Below, in pieces: positions 17,393 to 25,720 of a DNA stretch of 64,000 bases. Location of the stretch: NCBI GenBank assembly GCA_017307355.1, contig JAFKFG010000006.1, positions 1 to 64,000 on the forward strand, in the 5' to 3' direction. Under the pieces are notes generated by a model. That model made no database searches and was not told the origin of the DNA. It worked only from the letters and a program-made list of their open reading frames with translations. A program made the translations under genes and the position numbers. The number at the start of each line of letters is the position of its first letter. The stretch's first letter is position 1. The stretch is from Alphaproteobacteria bacterium (GTDB lineage: Bacteria > Pseudomonadota > Alphaproteobacteria > Micropepsales > Micropepsaceae).

Positions 17393-18835
17393 TCACTCGC
17401 CCGGCGTGATGCGCTGGCGGACGGGGTCGCCGGTGCCGGAGGCACCCATGATGCCGATGGAAACCAGCCCCGACACCGCAAAGAAGAAGAACACCGCGCT
17501 CCAATTGGATTCGGCGAAGGCGAAGATCGGCAAAAGCACGCCCGCGATCAGTTCCGGCCCGCCGCGCCAGCCGCCAGCGTGTTTCTCGCCCACCCGGGTG
17601 GTGCGGTTGAAGTCCATGCGGGTGCTGAAAAAGGCTTCGAAGGTGGCGCGGGTGTTGGCCAGGATCAGGCCGGAGGGAAACACCACCGCCAGCAGCAGCG
17701 CGCGATAAAGCCTGGGTTCGCGGTGCAGCCCCAGCATGCGCTGGCCCAGATAGAGATAGCCGATGGAGGAGCAGAGCCCCAGCGCGGTGACGATCAGGCC
17801 CAGCAGCGCCACGCCCGAATAATAAACCACGCCCATATACATCAAGGTCAGCGAGATCGCGGCGCTGGCAAAGGCCAGCATGTAGAACGCGAACTGGCAC
17901 ATCTGCAGAGTCATCGCCGCTTTTTTCCAAAGCGGCATCTCGCTGCTCCACACTTGCGGCAGAAGCTTGCGCGCGGTCTGCGCATGGCCTTTGGTCCAGC
18001 GCGCCTGCTGCGCCCGCCATGCCGCCGCGGTCTGGGGCAATTCGCCCGGCACCATCAGCTCCGGCATCATCGCCGCGCGCCAGCCCTGCATCATGCAGCG
18101 CATGGAAAGATCCAGATCCTCGGTCAGGGTGTCGCCGGTCCAGCCGCCACCTTCTTCGATGGCGGCGCGCGACCACACCCCGGCGGTGCCGTTGAAGGAG
18201 ATGGGAAGCCCGGCGCGGAAGCGCGCTTCCTGTTCCACCGCGAAATGGGAATCCAGCAACAGCCCCTGCACCCGCGTCAGCCAGTTGGCGTTGCGGTTGG
18301 CGTGGCCCCAGCGCGCCTGGACGAAGGCAAGGCCCGGATCGGCAACCAGGACCGGCAGGGTCCGGCGCAGGAAATCCGGCGGCGGCACGAAATCGGCGTC
18401 GAAGATCGCCACATAGGGCGCGTCGCAATGTTTGAGGCCGAACGCCAGGTTGCCCGCCTTGAAGCCGGTGCGGTTGCCGCGGCGCAGGATGTCCAGCTTC
18501 ACGCCTTCGGGCGTCACCGCCAGGGCATCGCGCACCAGGGCGGCATGATTGTCGTCATCGCCATCATCCAGAAGCTGGATGGTGAGGCGGTCCTTGGGCC
18601 AGTCCATCGCGGCGGCCGCTTCGGTGACGCGCACCGCCAAAAGTCCTTCATTGCGGACCGGCAGCTGCACCAGCACATGCGGCAGTTCGTCCTCGCGAAG
18701 CGTGGCGCGGGAGAGTTTGGGGCTTTTGCGGAAAACCCGAACCCAGGCCAGAACCGCCAATTGGGCCGAAAGCGTACTGACGGCGACAAGGACGCAGCAC
18801 AGTGCAAATTGCAGGGCGAGGGAAAGACCGTGCAT
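17393..18835 (-). CDS. Membrane-bound GT2 family glycosyltransferase
   Basis: A processive-type GT2 glycosyltransferase of about 480 residues. An N-terminal membrane helix (LSLALQFALCCVLVAVSTL) leads to the catalytic domain with VQLPVRNEG, IQLLDDGDDDNH, the Asp motif FDADFVPP, TEDLDLSMRC, and the acceptor motif QQARWTKGH (QxxRW). Four or five C-terminal helices follow. The set D, DxD, ED, QxxRW marks synthases related to cellulose or mannan synthases and ceramide glucosyltransferases; the sugar and acceptor are unknown. ATG 18835 is chosen, just before the first helix. GTG 18946 or ATG 18922 would add a short extension and cannot be excluded. No partner polysaccharide genes are nearby. Confidence 0.85.
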   Translation of the reverse strand: MHGLSLALQFALCCVLVAVSTLSAQLAVLAWVRVFRKSPKLSRATLREDELPHVLVQLPVRNEGLLAVRVTEAAAAMDWPKDRLTIQLLDDGDDDNHAALVRDALAVTPEGVKLDILRRGNRTGFKAGNLAFGLKHCDAPYVAIFDADFVPPPDFLRRTLPVLVADPGLAFVQARWGHANRNANWLTRVQGLLLDSHFAVEQEARFRAGLPISFNGTAGVWSRAAIEEGGGWTGDTLTEDLDLSMRCMMQGWRAAMMPELMVPGELPQTAAAWRAQQARWTKGHAQTARKLLPQVWSSEMPLWKKAAMTLQMCQFAFYMLAFASAAISLTLMYMGVVYYSGVALLGLIVTALGLCSSIGYLYLGQRMLGLHREPRLYRALLLAVVFPSGLILANTRATFEAFFSTRMDFNRTTRVGEKHAGGWRGGPELIAGVLLPIFAFAESNWSAVFFFFAVSGLVSIGIMGASGTGDPVRQRITPGE

Positions 18836-19030
18836 GTGAAAGTTCAGGCCCCCAAGGCTAAATAGCGGAACTGCGGGATTTTCCGCACTTATGAATACGC
18901 CGGGAGCAGCAAAAAAGGCCATCCCCGGCGACCTGGCGCCCGGCACGGACCGGACGCCTGAACTTCTTACGCCCGGCCAGCTTTAGCAAGGGGAAACGGC
19001 TTCCGGATGGGGCAGGAAGCCCGCCGGAAC

Positions 19031-19061
19031 TTGGGCGGACCGACATCGATTACTATATAAT
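19031..19061 (+). promoter_or_regulatory. Probable sigma-70-type promoter of the CC0125-like lipoprotein gene
   Basis: TATAAT at 19056-19061 is a perfect -10 hexamer in an otherwise GC-rich region, 27 bases before the ATG. TTGGGC at 19031-19036 is a possible -35, though the 19-base spacing is long. Confidence 0.45.
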
Positions 19062-19087
19062 GAGGCGATGCCCAGGGAGACAATCCC

Positions 19088-19663
19088 ATGTCCGGCCCCC
19101 GTTTTCGCACTTTTGCCAAGTCAGCCTTGATTCTGAGTCTCCTGGTCCTGGCCGGGTGCGCCACCCCGGCCCCCTATGCCCCCATGGCCCCGGGCCAGGC
19201 CACCGGCTATACGGATCGGCAATTGTCCGACAATCGCTGGCGGGTGACCTTCACGGGCAATTCGGTGACGCCTCGCGAAACGGTTGAAAACAGCCTTTTG
19301 CTGCGTGCCGCCGAAGTCACCCTGGCGTCCGGGCACAGCTATTTCGTGTTCGACACCCGCGATACCAAGGCCCAGACCCGCTATAACGCATTCCCGGTCG
19401 GGCCGCCCTATGGCTACGGGTTTCACCGCGGGTTCGGATACGGCTTCGGTTATGGCTATGGGCCCGGCTATTGGGGCTTCCACCCCGCCTGGGGCTACAG
19501 CGCCTTCGGCCCGGACGTCGATATCGTCAGCACCACCAAATATGAATCCTATGCCGAGATCGTGGTGCTGAACGACGAACAGGCCCAGCGCGAACCGCGC
19601 GCGGTGGATGCCCGCGCCGTGATTGCCCGCATGCCGCCGCCACCGCCGGCACCCAAGGCTTAA
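19088..19663 (+). CDS. CC0125/CC1285-type lipoprotein
   Basis: A 191-residue lipoprotein with signal MSGPRFRTFAKSALILSLLVLAGC, lipobox LAGC. The mature domain has TGYTDRQLSDNRWRVTFTGN, SLLLRAAEVTLASGHSYFVF and TKYESYAEIVVL, as in the CC0125/CC1285 family first named in Caulobacter (function unknown). A Gly/Tyr/Phe-rich segment (PPYGYGFHRGFGYGFGYGYG) sits in the middle and a Pro-rich tail ends the protein. GGGAGA at 19075-19080 is the ribosome binding site. The stop overlaps the convergent tusA stop by four bases. Confidence 0.85.
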   Translation: MSGPRFRTFAKSALILSLLVLAGCATPAPYAPMAPGQATGYTDRQLSDNRWRVTFTGNSVTPRETVENSLLLRAAEVTLASGHSYFVFDTRDTKAQTRYNAFPVGPPYGYGFHRGFGYGFGYGYGPGYWGFHPAWGYSAFGPDVDIVSTTKYESYAEIVVLNDEQAQREPRAVDARAVIARMPPPPPAPKA

Positions 19664-19890
19664 GTCGCCGCGGAGCCGCGCCGGATCAGAAAACGGTGAT
19701 GACCGGGAGCTTTCTCGCTCTCGATCATCGCATGGCCTTCCTGGCTGCACATATGCGGAATATCGACCACCGATAAGGGATCGCTGGCCAACACCCAGAT
19801 GCTTTCGCCCGGCAACATGGCCGCCAGCGTCTTGCGCGCCAGCATCGCCGGGAGCGGACATTTGAGGCCGCGCAGGTCTAGCTCTTCCAT
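19660..19890 (-). CDS. tusA: TusA family sulfur carrier protein
   Basis: A 76-residue cytosolic protein with the TusA/SirA signature LDLRGLKCPLPAMLARKTL. The Cys of CPLP (residue 11) carries persulfide sulfur in the family. TusA proteins relay sulfur to tRNA 2-thiouridine synthesis, molybdenum cofactor synthesis or sulfur oxidation; no partner gene is adjacent, so the route is not known here. The rest (IWVLASDPLSVVDIPHMCSQEGH) matches the two-layer alpha/beta fold. It is divergent from the acyl-CoA synthetase gene, with two hairpins between. Confidence 0.88.
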   Translation of the reverse strand: MEELDLRGLKCPLPAMLARKTLAAMLPGESIWVLASDPLSVVDIPHMCSQEGHAMIESEKAPGHHRFLIRRGSAAT

Positions 19891-19901
19891 TTGCCCCCAT
19901 G

Positions 19902-19968
19902 TGTCTTCCTCGGGGTGAACCCTCGGAAGACATCTTCCCCCGCCAATGGCTTCGCCATGCGGGGGAAG
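19902..19968. repeat. Two adjacent hairpins between tusA and the acyl-CoA synthetase gene
   Basis: The first is TGTCTTCC (19902) with GGAAGACA (19925-19932). The second is CTTCCCCCGC (19934) with GCGGGGGAAG (19959-19968), enclosing ATGGC-TTC-GCCAT. They lie between divergent starts, so they are extragenic palindromes or leader structures rather than terminators. Confidence 0.5.
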
Positions 19969-20032
19969 AAAGCCGGTATGTGCTTCACTTCCCTATCTTG
20001 CGAAGCTGTAGCACCCAGCACAAGCTGCGCTC

Positions 20033-21826
20033 ATGAATCTAGCAGCGGCCATACGGCGCGAAGCCGTCTATCTCAGCCATATCGTGCGCACCTTGCTGCT
20101 GCTCGCGCCGATCAAGCCGGGCAGCACGCGCACCATTGTCGATGTGGTGGAAAAGCAGGCGCGGGCCAGGCCCGATGCGCCCGCCGTCTATTATCTCGAT
20201 GAGGTGATGAGCTATGGCGCGCTGGATGCGCGCGCCAATGCTTTTGGCCATTGGGCGCTGGCACAGGGCCTGAAGCGCGGCGATTGCGTGGCGCTGTTCA
20301 TGGAAAATCGCCCCGACTTTCTTTGCTGCTGGCTGGGATTGTTCAAGGCCGGCCTCAGCGTCGCCTTGATCAACACCAATCAGCGGGGCCAGGCATTGGC
20401 CCATTCGATCGAAATCGCCGGCGCGCGGCACCTGATCGCGGGCGCGGAGCTGGCGGTCTTTGCCGACGAAGCGATGCCCTTTTTTGCCGCCGCGCCCATG
20501 GTCTGGTCGCAAGGCGGCCCGCACCCGGGCATGCAGGATCTGGACGCGGTGCTTTCCGGCCTGCCCACCGCATCCTTGGGCAAGGCGCCGCGCCAGGGCA
20601 TCACCGCCAAGGACCGTGCCTTCTTCATCTACACCTCGGGCACCACCGGCCTGCCCAAGGCGGCGAATTTCAGCCATATGCGGATGATGTTCATGATGTC
20701 GGGCTTTGTGGGGGCGCTGACGCCCAGGCCCGGCGACCGCGTCTATAATCCGTTGCCGCTCTATCATGCCACCGGCGGGGTCTGCGCGGTGGGGATCGCG
20801 TTTCTGTCCGGCGCGGCGGTGATCCTTAAGCGGCGCTTCTCGCTGGGCGAATTCTGGAGCGACATCCACAAATACGACGCCACCCTGTTCGCCTATATCG
20901 GCGAATTGTGCCGCTGGCTGCTCAACGCGCCGCCCGGGCCCCATGAGCGCGATCATCATGTGCGCGCCATCACCGGCAACGGGCTGAGGCCGGAGATCTG
21001 GAAGAAATTCCAGGATCGCTTCGCCATTCCCCGCATCGTGGAATTTTACGGCGCCACCGAAGGCAATGTCTCGATGCTGAATTATGACGGCACCCTGGGC
21101 TCGGTGGGCCGGGTGCCCAACTACCTGGAATGGCTGTTGCCCACCCGGGTGGTGCGCTTCGATGTGGAGCGCGAGATGCCGGTGCGTGGTCCCGACGGCC
21201 TTTGCATCGAATGCGGGCCGGCCGAGGCGGGCGAGGCGGTGGGCCGCATCTCGACGCGCGCCGGGCGCAATTTCGAGGGCTATACCAAGGCCGCCGACAC
21301 GGAAAAAAAGATCCTGCGCGATGTCTTCAAGCGGGGCGATGCCTGGTTTCGCACCGGCGACCTGATGCGCCGCGACGAGCATGGCTATTTCTATTTCGTC
21401 GACCGCATCGGCGATACCTTCCGCTGGAAGGGCGAGAATGTCGCCACCAGCGAAGTGGCCGAGGCTTTGGCGTCGGTGCCCGGCATTCGCGAGGTCAATA
21501 TTTATGGCGTCAAGATTCCGGGCGCGGACGGGCGCGCGGGCATGGCGGCGCTGGTGGTGGACGGCAATTTCGACATCACCAGCCTGGCGCAAAAACTGGA
21601 TGGCCGTTTATCGGTCTATGCGCGGCCTGTATTCTTGAGGCTGCAGCCTGAGATTGAGGTGACGGGCACCTTCAAGCAACGCAAAGTTGATCTTGTGCGC
21701 GTACTGGTTCGATCCCCTGACGCACCGCTACGAGACTTTGGATGCAGCGCGGTATGCCGATATCGTGGAAGACCGCGTCAAGCTCTGACATTAAGTCAGG
21801 CGTTTCGCCTTTTCTTCATCCCGTGA
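20033..21826 (+). CDS. Long-chain acyl-CoA synthetase (FATP-like), C-terminus frameshifted
   Basis: An ANL-superfamily enzyme that activates long or very long fatty acids to acyl-CoA. The AMP-binding P-loop is YTSGTTGLPK (200-209), then EFYGATEGNVS, WFRTGDLMRRDEHGYFYFVDRIGDTFRWKGENVAT, and EVTGTFKQRKVDLVR. It is most like the FATP/FadD6 branch. After KVDLVR (about 21697) the frame reads family-foreign sequence to TGA 21826. One base over, YWFDPLTHRYETLDAARYADI runs to TGA 21786-21788, a natural family ending. About ten residues usual at the junction are missing, so a small frame-shifting deletion has occurred. The catalytic core and the A10-type Lys region are intact, so it may still work. 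Confidence 0.85.
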   Translation: MNLAAAIRREAVYLSHIVRTLLLLAPIKPGSTRTIVDVVEKQARARPDAPAVYYLDEVMSYGALDARANAFGHWALAQGLKRGDCVALFMENRPDFLCCWLGLFKAGLSVALINTNQRGQALAHSIEIAGARHLIAGAELAVFADEAMPFFAAAPMVWSQGGPHPGMQDLDAVLSGLPTASLGKAPRQGITAKDRAFFIYTSGTTGLPKAANFSHMRMMFMMSGFVGALTPRPGDRVYNPLPLYHATGGVCAVGIAFLSGAAVILKRRFSLGEFWSDIHKYDATLFAYIGELCRWLLNAPPGPHERDHHVRAITGNGLRPEIWKKFQDRFAIPRIVEFYGATEGNVSMLNYDGTLGSVGRVPNYLEWLLPTRVVRFDVEREMPVRGPDGLCIECGPAEAGEAVGRISTRAGRNFEGYTKAADTEKKILRDVFKRGDAWFRTGDLMRRDEHGYFYFVDRIGDTFRWKGENVATSEVAEALASVPGIREVNIYGVKIPGADGRAGMAALVVDGNFDITSLAQKLDGRLSVYARPVFLRLQPEIEVTGTFKQRKVDLVRVLVRSPDAPLRDFGCSAVCRYRGRPRQALTLSQAFRLFFIP

Positions 21827-21876
21827 AGCAGCCAATAGTTAGCCCGCCAAATCGATTCGATTCATCAGACACGCGA

Positions 21877-22410
21877 ATGGCGGACCTGCGCGATCCGATT
21901 GCCCGGCTTAAAGCCCGGATAGCCACGTCAGGCTGGAGTATCCGCGTGGACGAAACCTTGTCTTTCGTTCAGCCCGAACTGGCGGCGCTTTATGCGCTGT
22001 GGCGGGCCAAGGCCGACGAGCTGGGCGGGTTGCCGCCCCGCGAGATGCTGGATATGCGCTCGCTCAAGCCGTATCTCGGCCATCTCTCCGTGTCCGAGCG
22101 GGTGGAATCCGCGCCGGGCAAATTCAGCTATTGCCTGCGCCTGCAAGGCTCCTTCATGGCCGAAATGTTCGGCAACCAGACCGGCAAGCTGCTGGAAGAC
22201 GCCGCCCCGCCGGAGCTGGCCGAGCGCTGGACCTTTGTCTATGACGCGCTTCTGGAAATGAAGCGCCCGCTGCGCCTGCAAGGCACCTACAGGCAGGAAT
22301 CGATGGAGCATCTTATTGCCGAAACCCTGGCGCTGCCGCTGGGCAATGGCACACGCAATCCGGTCAGCGTGCTCGCCGCGACCTACTACCAGTCGCGCTA
22401 TAAAGACTAG
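21877..22410 (+). CDS. PAS_5-type (PAS fold) protein
   Basis: A 177-residue soluble protein. A PAS-like fold of the short alphaproteobacterial type is suggested by LAALYALWRAKADELGGLPPREMLDMRSLKPYLGHLSV, then YCLRLQGSFMAEMFGNQTGKLLED and LGNGTRNPVSVLAATYY. Proteins of this type have no output domain and unknown function; signalling or c-di-GMP-related roles have been guessed for relatives. The ATG at 21877 begins MADLRDPIARLK; an earlier in-frame start would read through the tail of the acyl-CoA synthetase gene. Confidence 0.75.
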   Translation: MADLRDPIARLKARIATSGWSIRVDETLSFVQPELAALYALWRAKADELGGLPPREMLDMRSLKPYLGHLSVSERVESAPGKFSYCLRLQGSFMAEMFGNQTGKLLEDAAPPELAERWTFVYDALLEMKRPLRLQGTYRQESMEHLIAETLALPLGNGTRNPVSVLAATYYQSRYKD

Positions 22411-22525
22411 GAGCGGTTCCAGGAAAAGTGTGTAGCGTTGGTACGCTGCCGCTACCAACTCCGTCCGGAACCGCGACAAAATAAATGGCTAGAGCGGTTT
22501 CGCAGAATTGCGAAACCGCTCTAGC
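22411..22525. repeat. Alphaproteobacterial extragenic palindrome plus 13-bp hairpin
   Basis: GAGCGGTTCCAGGAAAAGTGTG, with CCGGAACCGCGACAAAATAAA further on, is the extragenic element widespread in Alphaproteobacteria. Another copy lies in the opposite orientation at 34011-34085. It ends in AGAGCGGTTTCGC / GCGAAACCGCTCT (22493-22525), a perfect 13-bp stem with a 6-base loop. It lies between convergent stops and may also end transcription. Confidence 0.75.
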
Positions 22526-23108
22526 CAAAATCCTGCGCCAGCGCCGCGCGGGTCTCGTCGCTCAGAACCGCCATATGACCGTAATTCTTGTGGCCGATGC
22601 CGAGAATGACCCGCTCCGTCTTGAAGCGCGCGATCTGCCCCGGGGTCAGCTTGAAGCGCAGCCAATGCACGGACGAGGTTTTTCCGTCCGGCGTGGTGCG
22701 GTCGTCATATTCGGTGGGCGTGGCGGCGATGCGGGCGCCGCCGATCTCCATGAAGATGGTTTCCTCGATGCCGCCCAGGGTGAGCAGGGTGGCATGGCGG
22801 CGGTCGGCATCCTCGATCTCCAGCATCAAGGTGGCGATCAACTCGTCGCCCTGCGGGATCAGCGGATTATAAGCGTCGAGCTCGCCCGCGATCTGTTCCC
22901 GGCCGCCTTTTTCAATGCGCAGCATCTCCTGCACCTGCAGCCACATGGTCTGGTAATTCTCGAAATAGAAAGTGGCATAGGGGCCGACCTCGACCCGGCG
23001 ATGCTTCTTCAGCGCGATGGCCTGGCTGCGCAAGGTCTTGCGCTGCGCGGCGTAATCGCTGTCGGACAGGATATCGGCTTCGGTGATCTTGCGGGCGGTG
23101 GCGGGCAT
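22521..23108 (-). CDS. DUF3501 family protein
   Basis: A 195-residue cytosolic protein of the DUF3501 family, with KHRRVEVGPYATFYFENYQTMWLQVQEML, a long central part with ATLMLEIEDADRRHATLL, and VHWLRFKLTPGQIARFK. The function is unknown. The family is typically encoded with a rubrerythrin and a heterodisulfide-reductase-like Fe-S protein, exactly as here, suggesting a role in peroxide or redox handling with them. It is separated from the Fe-S gene by about 180 bases holding three hairpins, so cotranscription is not certain. Confidence 0.88.
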   Translation of the reverse strand: MPATARKITEADILSDSDYAAQRKTLRSQAIALKKHRRVEVGPYATFYFENYQTMWLQVQEMLRIEKGGREQIAGELDAYNPLIPQGDELIATLMLEIEDADRRHATLLTLGGIEETIFMEIGGARIAATPTEYDDRTTPDGKTSSVHWLRFKLTPGQIARFKTERVILGIGHKNYGHMAVLSDETRAALAQDFG

Positions 23109-23124
23109 GTTGTTCTTCCTTGAA

Positions 23125-23239
23125 CCTCATGCTTCGACAGGCTCAGCATGAGGAAAATTGCGTATCCTCACCCCGCGCTTGTCGAAGGGGTGAGGCGCGT
23201 TCCGGCGAAGCCGGGCGAAATGGTCCAGTGGACCATTTC
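23125..23239. repeat. Three consecutive extragenic hairpins
   Basis: Stems: CCTCATGCT/AGCATGAGG (23125-23153), CCTCACCCC/GGGGTGAGG (23166-23195), GAAATGGTCC/GGACCATTTC (23217-23239, AGT loop). The first two loops share TCGACA/TTGTCGA-type sequence (CTTCGACAGG, CTTGTCGAAG). They fill most of the gap between the DUF3501 and Fe-S genes and could terminate or attenuate read-through from the Fe-S gene. Confidence 0.65.
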
Positions 23240-23286
23240 GAGCGACGAACGCACGGAGCGCAAGCGAAGGGCCGGCAGAAGCATTT

Positions 23287-24621
23287 TCAGTCCTCGGTCA
23301 GTCCAAAGGCGCGGGCCATGATCTGGATCGGATGTTCGGGCTCGCGCGCCGGCGTGTCGGTGTGCGCAACGATGTGCTGGGCGGCGAGCGGGCAATCCGA
23401 CACGATATGGCCCCGTTTCTGGGTGTTGGCGGCGCGGAAGACGGGGCGGCCCACTTTCACGGCCACGTCATGGGTGGGCTCGACCACGCCGAAAGTGCCG
23501 CCATGGCCCGAGCAACGCTCGATCACATCCACCGGCGTGCCGGGAATCATTTTCAGCATCTCCGCCGCCTTGGGTCCCATATTCTGGGCGCGGGCATGGC
23601 AGGCCAGATGCACGGTGACGCCTTCGGGCAAGGGGGTCAGGCCGTCCGGCAATCCGTTCTTCTTGGCGACATCGACCACATATTCGTCGATGTCGAAGAC
23701 ATTGTCGGCGACGCGCTTGACGTCTTCATTGTCCGGGCAGATCAGGGCCCATTCGAATTTCAACATCAGCCCGCACGACGCGGTGAGCGCGACGATGTCA
23801 TAGCCCTGGTCGATCAGCTTGACCAATTCCTTGGACACTTTCGCGGCACTCTCGGCCACGCGGGCCAGATTGGCCTGTTCCAGGAACGGCATGCCGCAAC
23901 AGCCGGGATAGGACACCACCGTTTCCACGCCGATGTGATTGAGCACCTTGCGCGCCGCCATGCCGGTGACGGGCTTGTTGTAGTTGACGAAGCAGGTGGC
24001 GTAGAGCGCCGCCTTGCGCTTGCCGAAGGCGGGCGCAGAGGGATTGGGCTCGATCGGCGTGGCCTTGTCTTCGGAGACGAAGGTGCGGCTGTGGAATTTC
24101 GGCAATGTCGCCTTGGGATCGATATGCGCGGTCTTTTCCATCAAGGCGCGCATCGGCTTGTTGGAGGTGTCCGAGGCCCAGTTGATGATGGGCGAGGCGA
24201 AACGGGCCAGGGTGCCGTTGCGGTCCATCTCGGCCAGCTGGGTTTGGGTGAAATCCTTGTGTCCTTGCGCGGCTTCGGTGGCGCGGTGGCGCAGCATCAG
24301 ATGGGGGAAATCCAGCATGAAGGGATGCGGCGGCACATAGGGGCATTTGGTCATGAAGCACATGTCGCAAAGCGTGCAGGCTTCGACCACGGGCTTGAAG
24401 TCTTCCGACTTCAGATGCTCGACATCTTCCTCGGGACTGGAATCGATCAGGTCGAACAGGCGGGGAAAGGAATCGCAGAGATTGAAGCAGCGGCGGCAGC
24501 CATGACAGATGTCGAAGACGCGCCGCATCTCCGCGTCCAGCTTCGCCGGATCGGTGAAGTCAGGATCCTGCCAGCGAATGATCTCGCGGGTCGGTGCTTC
24601 CAGGCTGCCTTCGCCGGTCAT
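23287..24621 (-). CDS. Heterodisulfide reductase-related (Fe-S) oxidoreductase
   Basis: A 444-residue protein with two [4Fe-4S] ferredoxin sites, [15 protein letters not shown] (about 40-54) and [17 protein letters not shown] (about 81-97). Two CCG domains follow, seen as [13 protein letters not shown] and [12 protein letters not shown]...[11 protein letters not shown]. This plan is that of GlpC/HdrB-like electron-transfer subunits. The partner and substrate are unknown, but it sits between rubrerythrin and DUF3501, a recurrent trio probably concerned with peroxide reduction. It is about 80 bases downstream of the rubrerythrin gene with a terminator between, so only some transcripts should reach it. 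Confidence 0.9.
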   Translation of the reverse strand: MTGEGSLEAPTREIIRWQDPDFTDPAKLDAEMRRVFDICHGCRRCFNLCDSFPRLFDLIDSSPEEDVEHLKSEDFKPVVEACTLCDMCFMTKCPYVPPHPFMLDFPHLMLRHRATEAAQGHKDFTQTQLAEMDRNGTLARFASPIINWASDTSNKPMRALMEKTAHIDPKATLPKFHSRTFVSEDKATPIEPNPSAPAFGKRKAALYATCFVNYNKPVTGMAARKVLNHIGVETVVSYPGCCGMPFLEQANLARVAESAAKVSKELVKLIDQGYDIVALTASCGLMLKFEWALICPDNEDVKRVADNVFDIDEYVVDVAKKNGLPDGLTPLPEGVTVHLACHARAQNMGPKAAEMLKMIPGTPVDVIERCSGHGGTFGVVEPTHDVAVKVGRPVFRAANTQKRGHIVSDCPLAAQHIVAHTDTPAREPEHPIQIMARAFGLTED

Positions 24622-24644
24622 GGAATTCCCTGATCTGGGTTTCT

Positions 24645-24682
24645 AAGAAAAAGGCTGCGCAGCGGAACCGCCGCGCAGCCTT
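24645..24682 (-). terminator. Rho-independent terminator after the rubrerythrin gene
   Basis: On the minus strand, stem GGCTGCGC / GCGCAGCC (24673-24680 with 24653-24660), with an internal GGCGG/CCGCT extension, is followed by TTTTTCTT. It lies 20 bases past the rubrerythrin stop and before the Fe-S gene, so it may set the ratio of the two products. Confidence 0.8.
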
Positions 24683-24700
24683 GATGGGAACGCGCGGATA

Positions 24701-25123
24701 TTACTTGCCGAGGCTGTCGAGCGCTTTCTGGAAACGGCCGGCATGGCTCTTTTCGGCCTTGGCCAGGGTCTCGAACCAGTCGGCGATTTCGTCGAAGCCT
24801 TCCGAGCGGGCGGTCTTGGCCATGCCCGGATACATGTCGGTGTATTCGTGGGTCTCGCCCGCGATCGAGGCTTTCAGGTTGGCGTCGGTGGCGCCGATGG
24901 GCTCGCCGGTGGCCGGATCGCCCACTTCCTCCAGGTATTCCAGATGGCCATGGGCGTGGCCGGTCTCGCCTTCGGCGGTGGAGCGGAACACGGTGGCGAC
25001 ATCGTTATGGCCTTCGACGTCGGCCTTCTGTGCGAAATAGAGGTAGCGGCGATTGGCCTGGCTTTCGCCGGCAAAGGCCTCTTTGAGGTTTTCCCAGGTC
25101 TTGGTGTTCTTCAGGGCGGGCAT
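24701..25123 (-). CDS. Rubrerythrin-family protein lacking the rubredoxin domain
   Basis: A 140-residue ferritin-like diiron protein. The four-helix bundle carries the usual ligands: [18 protein letters not shown] (Glu, Glu), [15 protein letters not shown] (Glu, His), [16 protein letters not shown] (Glu), and [12 protein letters not shown] (Glu, His). It lacks the C-terminal rubredoxin (CxxC) domain of classical rubrerythrins, so electrons must come from another protein, plausibly the Fe-S oxidoreductase next to it. The family reduces hydrogen peroxide. An Irr-box-like palindrome lies 63-79 bases upstream. Confidence 0.92.
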   Translation of the reverse strand: MPALKNTKTWENLKEAFAGESQANRRYLYFAQKADVEGHNDVATVFRSTAEGETGHAHGHLEYLEEVGDPATGEPIGATDANLKASIAGETHEYTDMYPGMAKTARSEGFDEIADWFETLAKAEKSHAGRFQKALDSLGK

Positions 25124-25185
25124 GGGGGTATCCTTTCTGCAAATCCGGACGTGAGATTGGTCCGGCCAAAAGGCTCTGTCAATAG

Positions 25186-25202
25186 TTTAGAATTGCTCTA
25201 AA
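25186..25202. promoter_or_regulatory. Irr (ICE) box upstream of rubrerythrin gene
   Basis: TTTAGAATTGCTCTAAA matches the iron control element TTTAGAA-N3-TTCTAAA at 13 of 14 fixed positions. GAATTGCTCT is repeated 21 bases on (25190 and 25211), two helical turns, which could hold a second weaker site. The position, 63-79 bases before the rubrerythrin ATG, is right for repression in low iron. Confidence 0.75.
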
Positions 25203-25232
25203 CTACTTGCGAATTGCTCTTAAAAACAGGGA

Positions 25233-25652
25233 TTAAGCGCGCTTGACGCGCACCACCACATCGACCCGGTCCACCGCCAGGCCGTTGGGCGGGGTGGGAA
25301 CGCCGGCGACCGAAATCTGGTCGCCCGGAATGTCGATCAGGGCGCCCTCATCCTCCAGGAAGAAGTGCTGGTGATCGCCGGTATTGGTGTCGAAATAGCC
25401 CCGCGCCGCGTCCACGATCACCTGGCGCAGAAGGCCCGCATGGGTGAACTGGTGCAGGGTGTTGTAGACCGTGGCGAGCGAGATTCGGAGACCCAGCTGG
25501 GACGCCTCTTCATACAAGCTTTCGGCGGTGACATGCCGGTCCTCGCCCTTGAACAGCACGCTGGCCAGCTCCACCCGCTGACGGGTCGGGCGCAGGCCCA
25601 CCTCCCGCAAACGCTGGATCGCCTTGCCATTCTCGCGCATGGCCTTGCCCAT
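25233..25652 (-). CDS. irr: Irr-type Fur family regulator
   Basis: A 139-residue Fur-superfamily regulator. The winged-helix DNA-binding part is REVGLRPTRQRVELASVLF and LGLRISLATVYNTLHQF; the dimer part has YFDTNTGDHQHFFLEDEGALIDI. LATVYNTL and the HxH (DHQH) where rhizobial Irr has HHH identify Irr rather than Fur, PerR or Zur. Irr senses haem status and binds ICE boxes when iron is scarce. The N-terminal haem-regulatory CP motif of Bradyrhizobium Irr is absent, as in many relatives. The ATG at 25652 has GGGAAC upstream. An Irr-box palindrome lies 69-83 bases before it, suggesting autoregulation. Confidence 0.9.
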   Translation of the reverse strand: MGKAMRENGKAIQRLREVGLRPTRQRVELASVLFKGEDRHVTAESLYEEASQLGLRISLATVYNTLHQFTHAGLLRQVIVDAARGYFDTNTGDHQHFFLEDEGALIDIPGDQISVAGVPTPPNGLAVDRVDVVVRVKRA

Positions 25653-25720
25653 AAGTTCCCGTTTCGTACAGCGGCCTATAAGGGGCCACCAAAGCTTGCT
25701 ACAATTATGGAAGATACATG

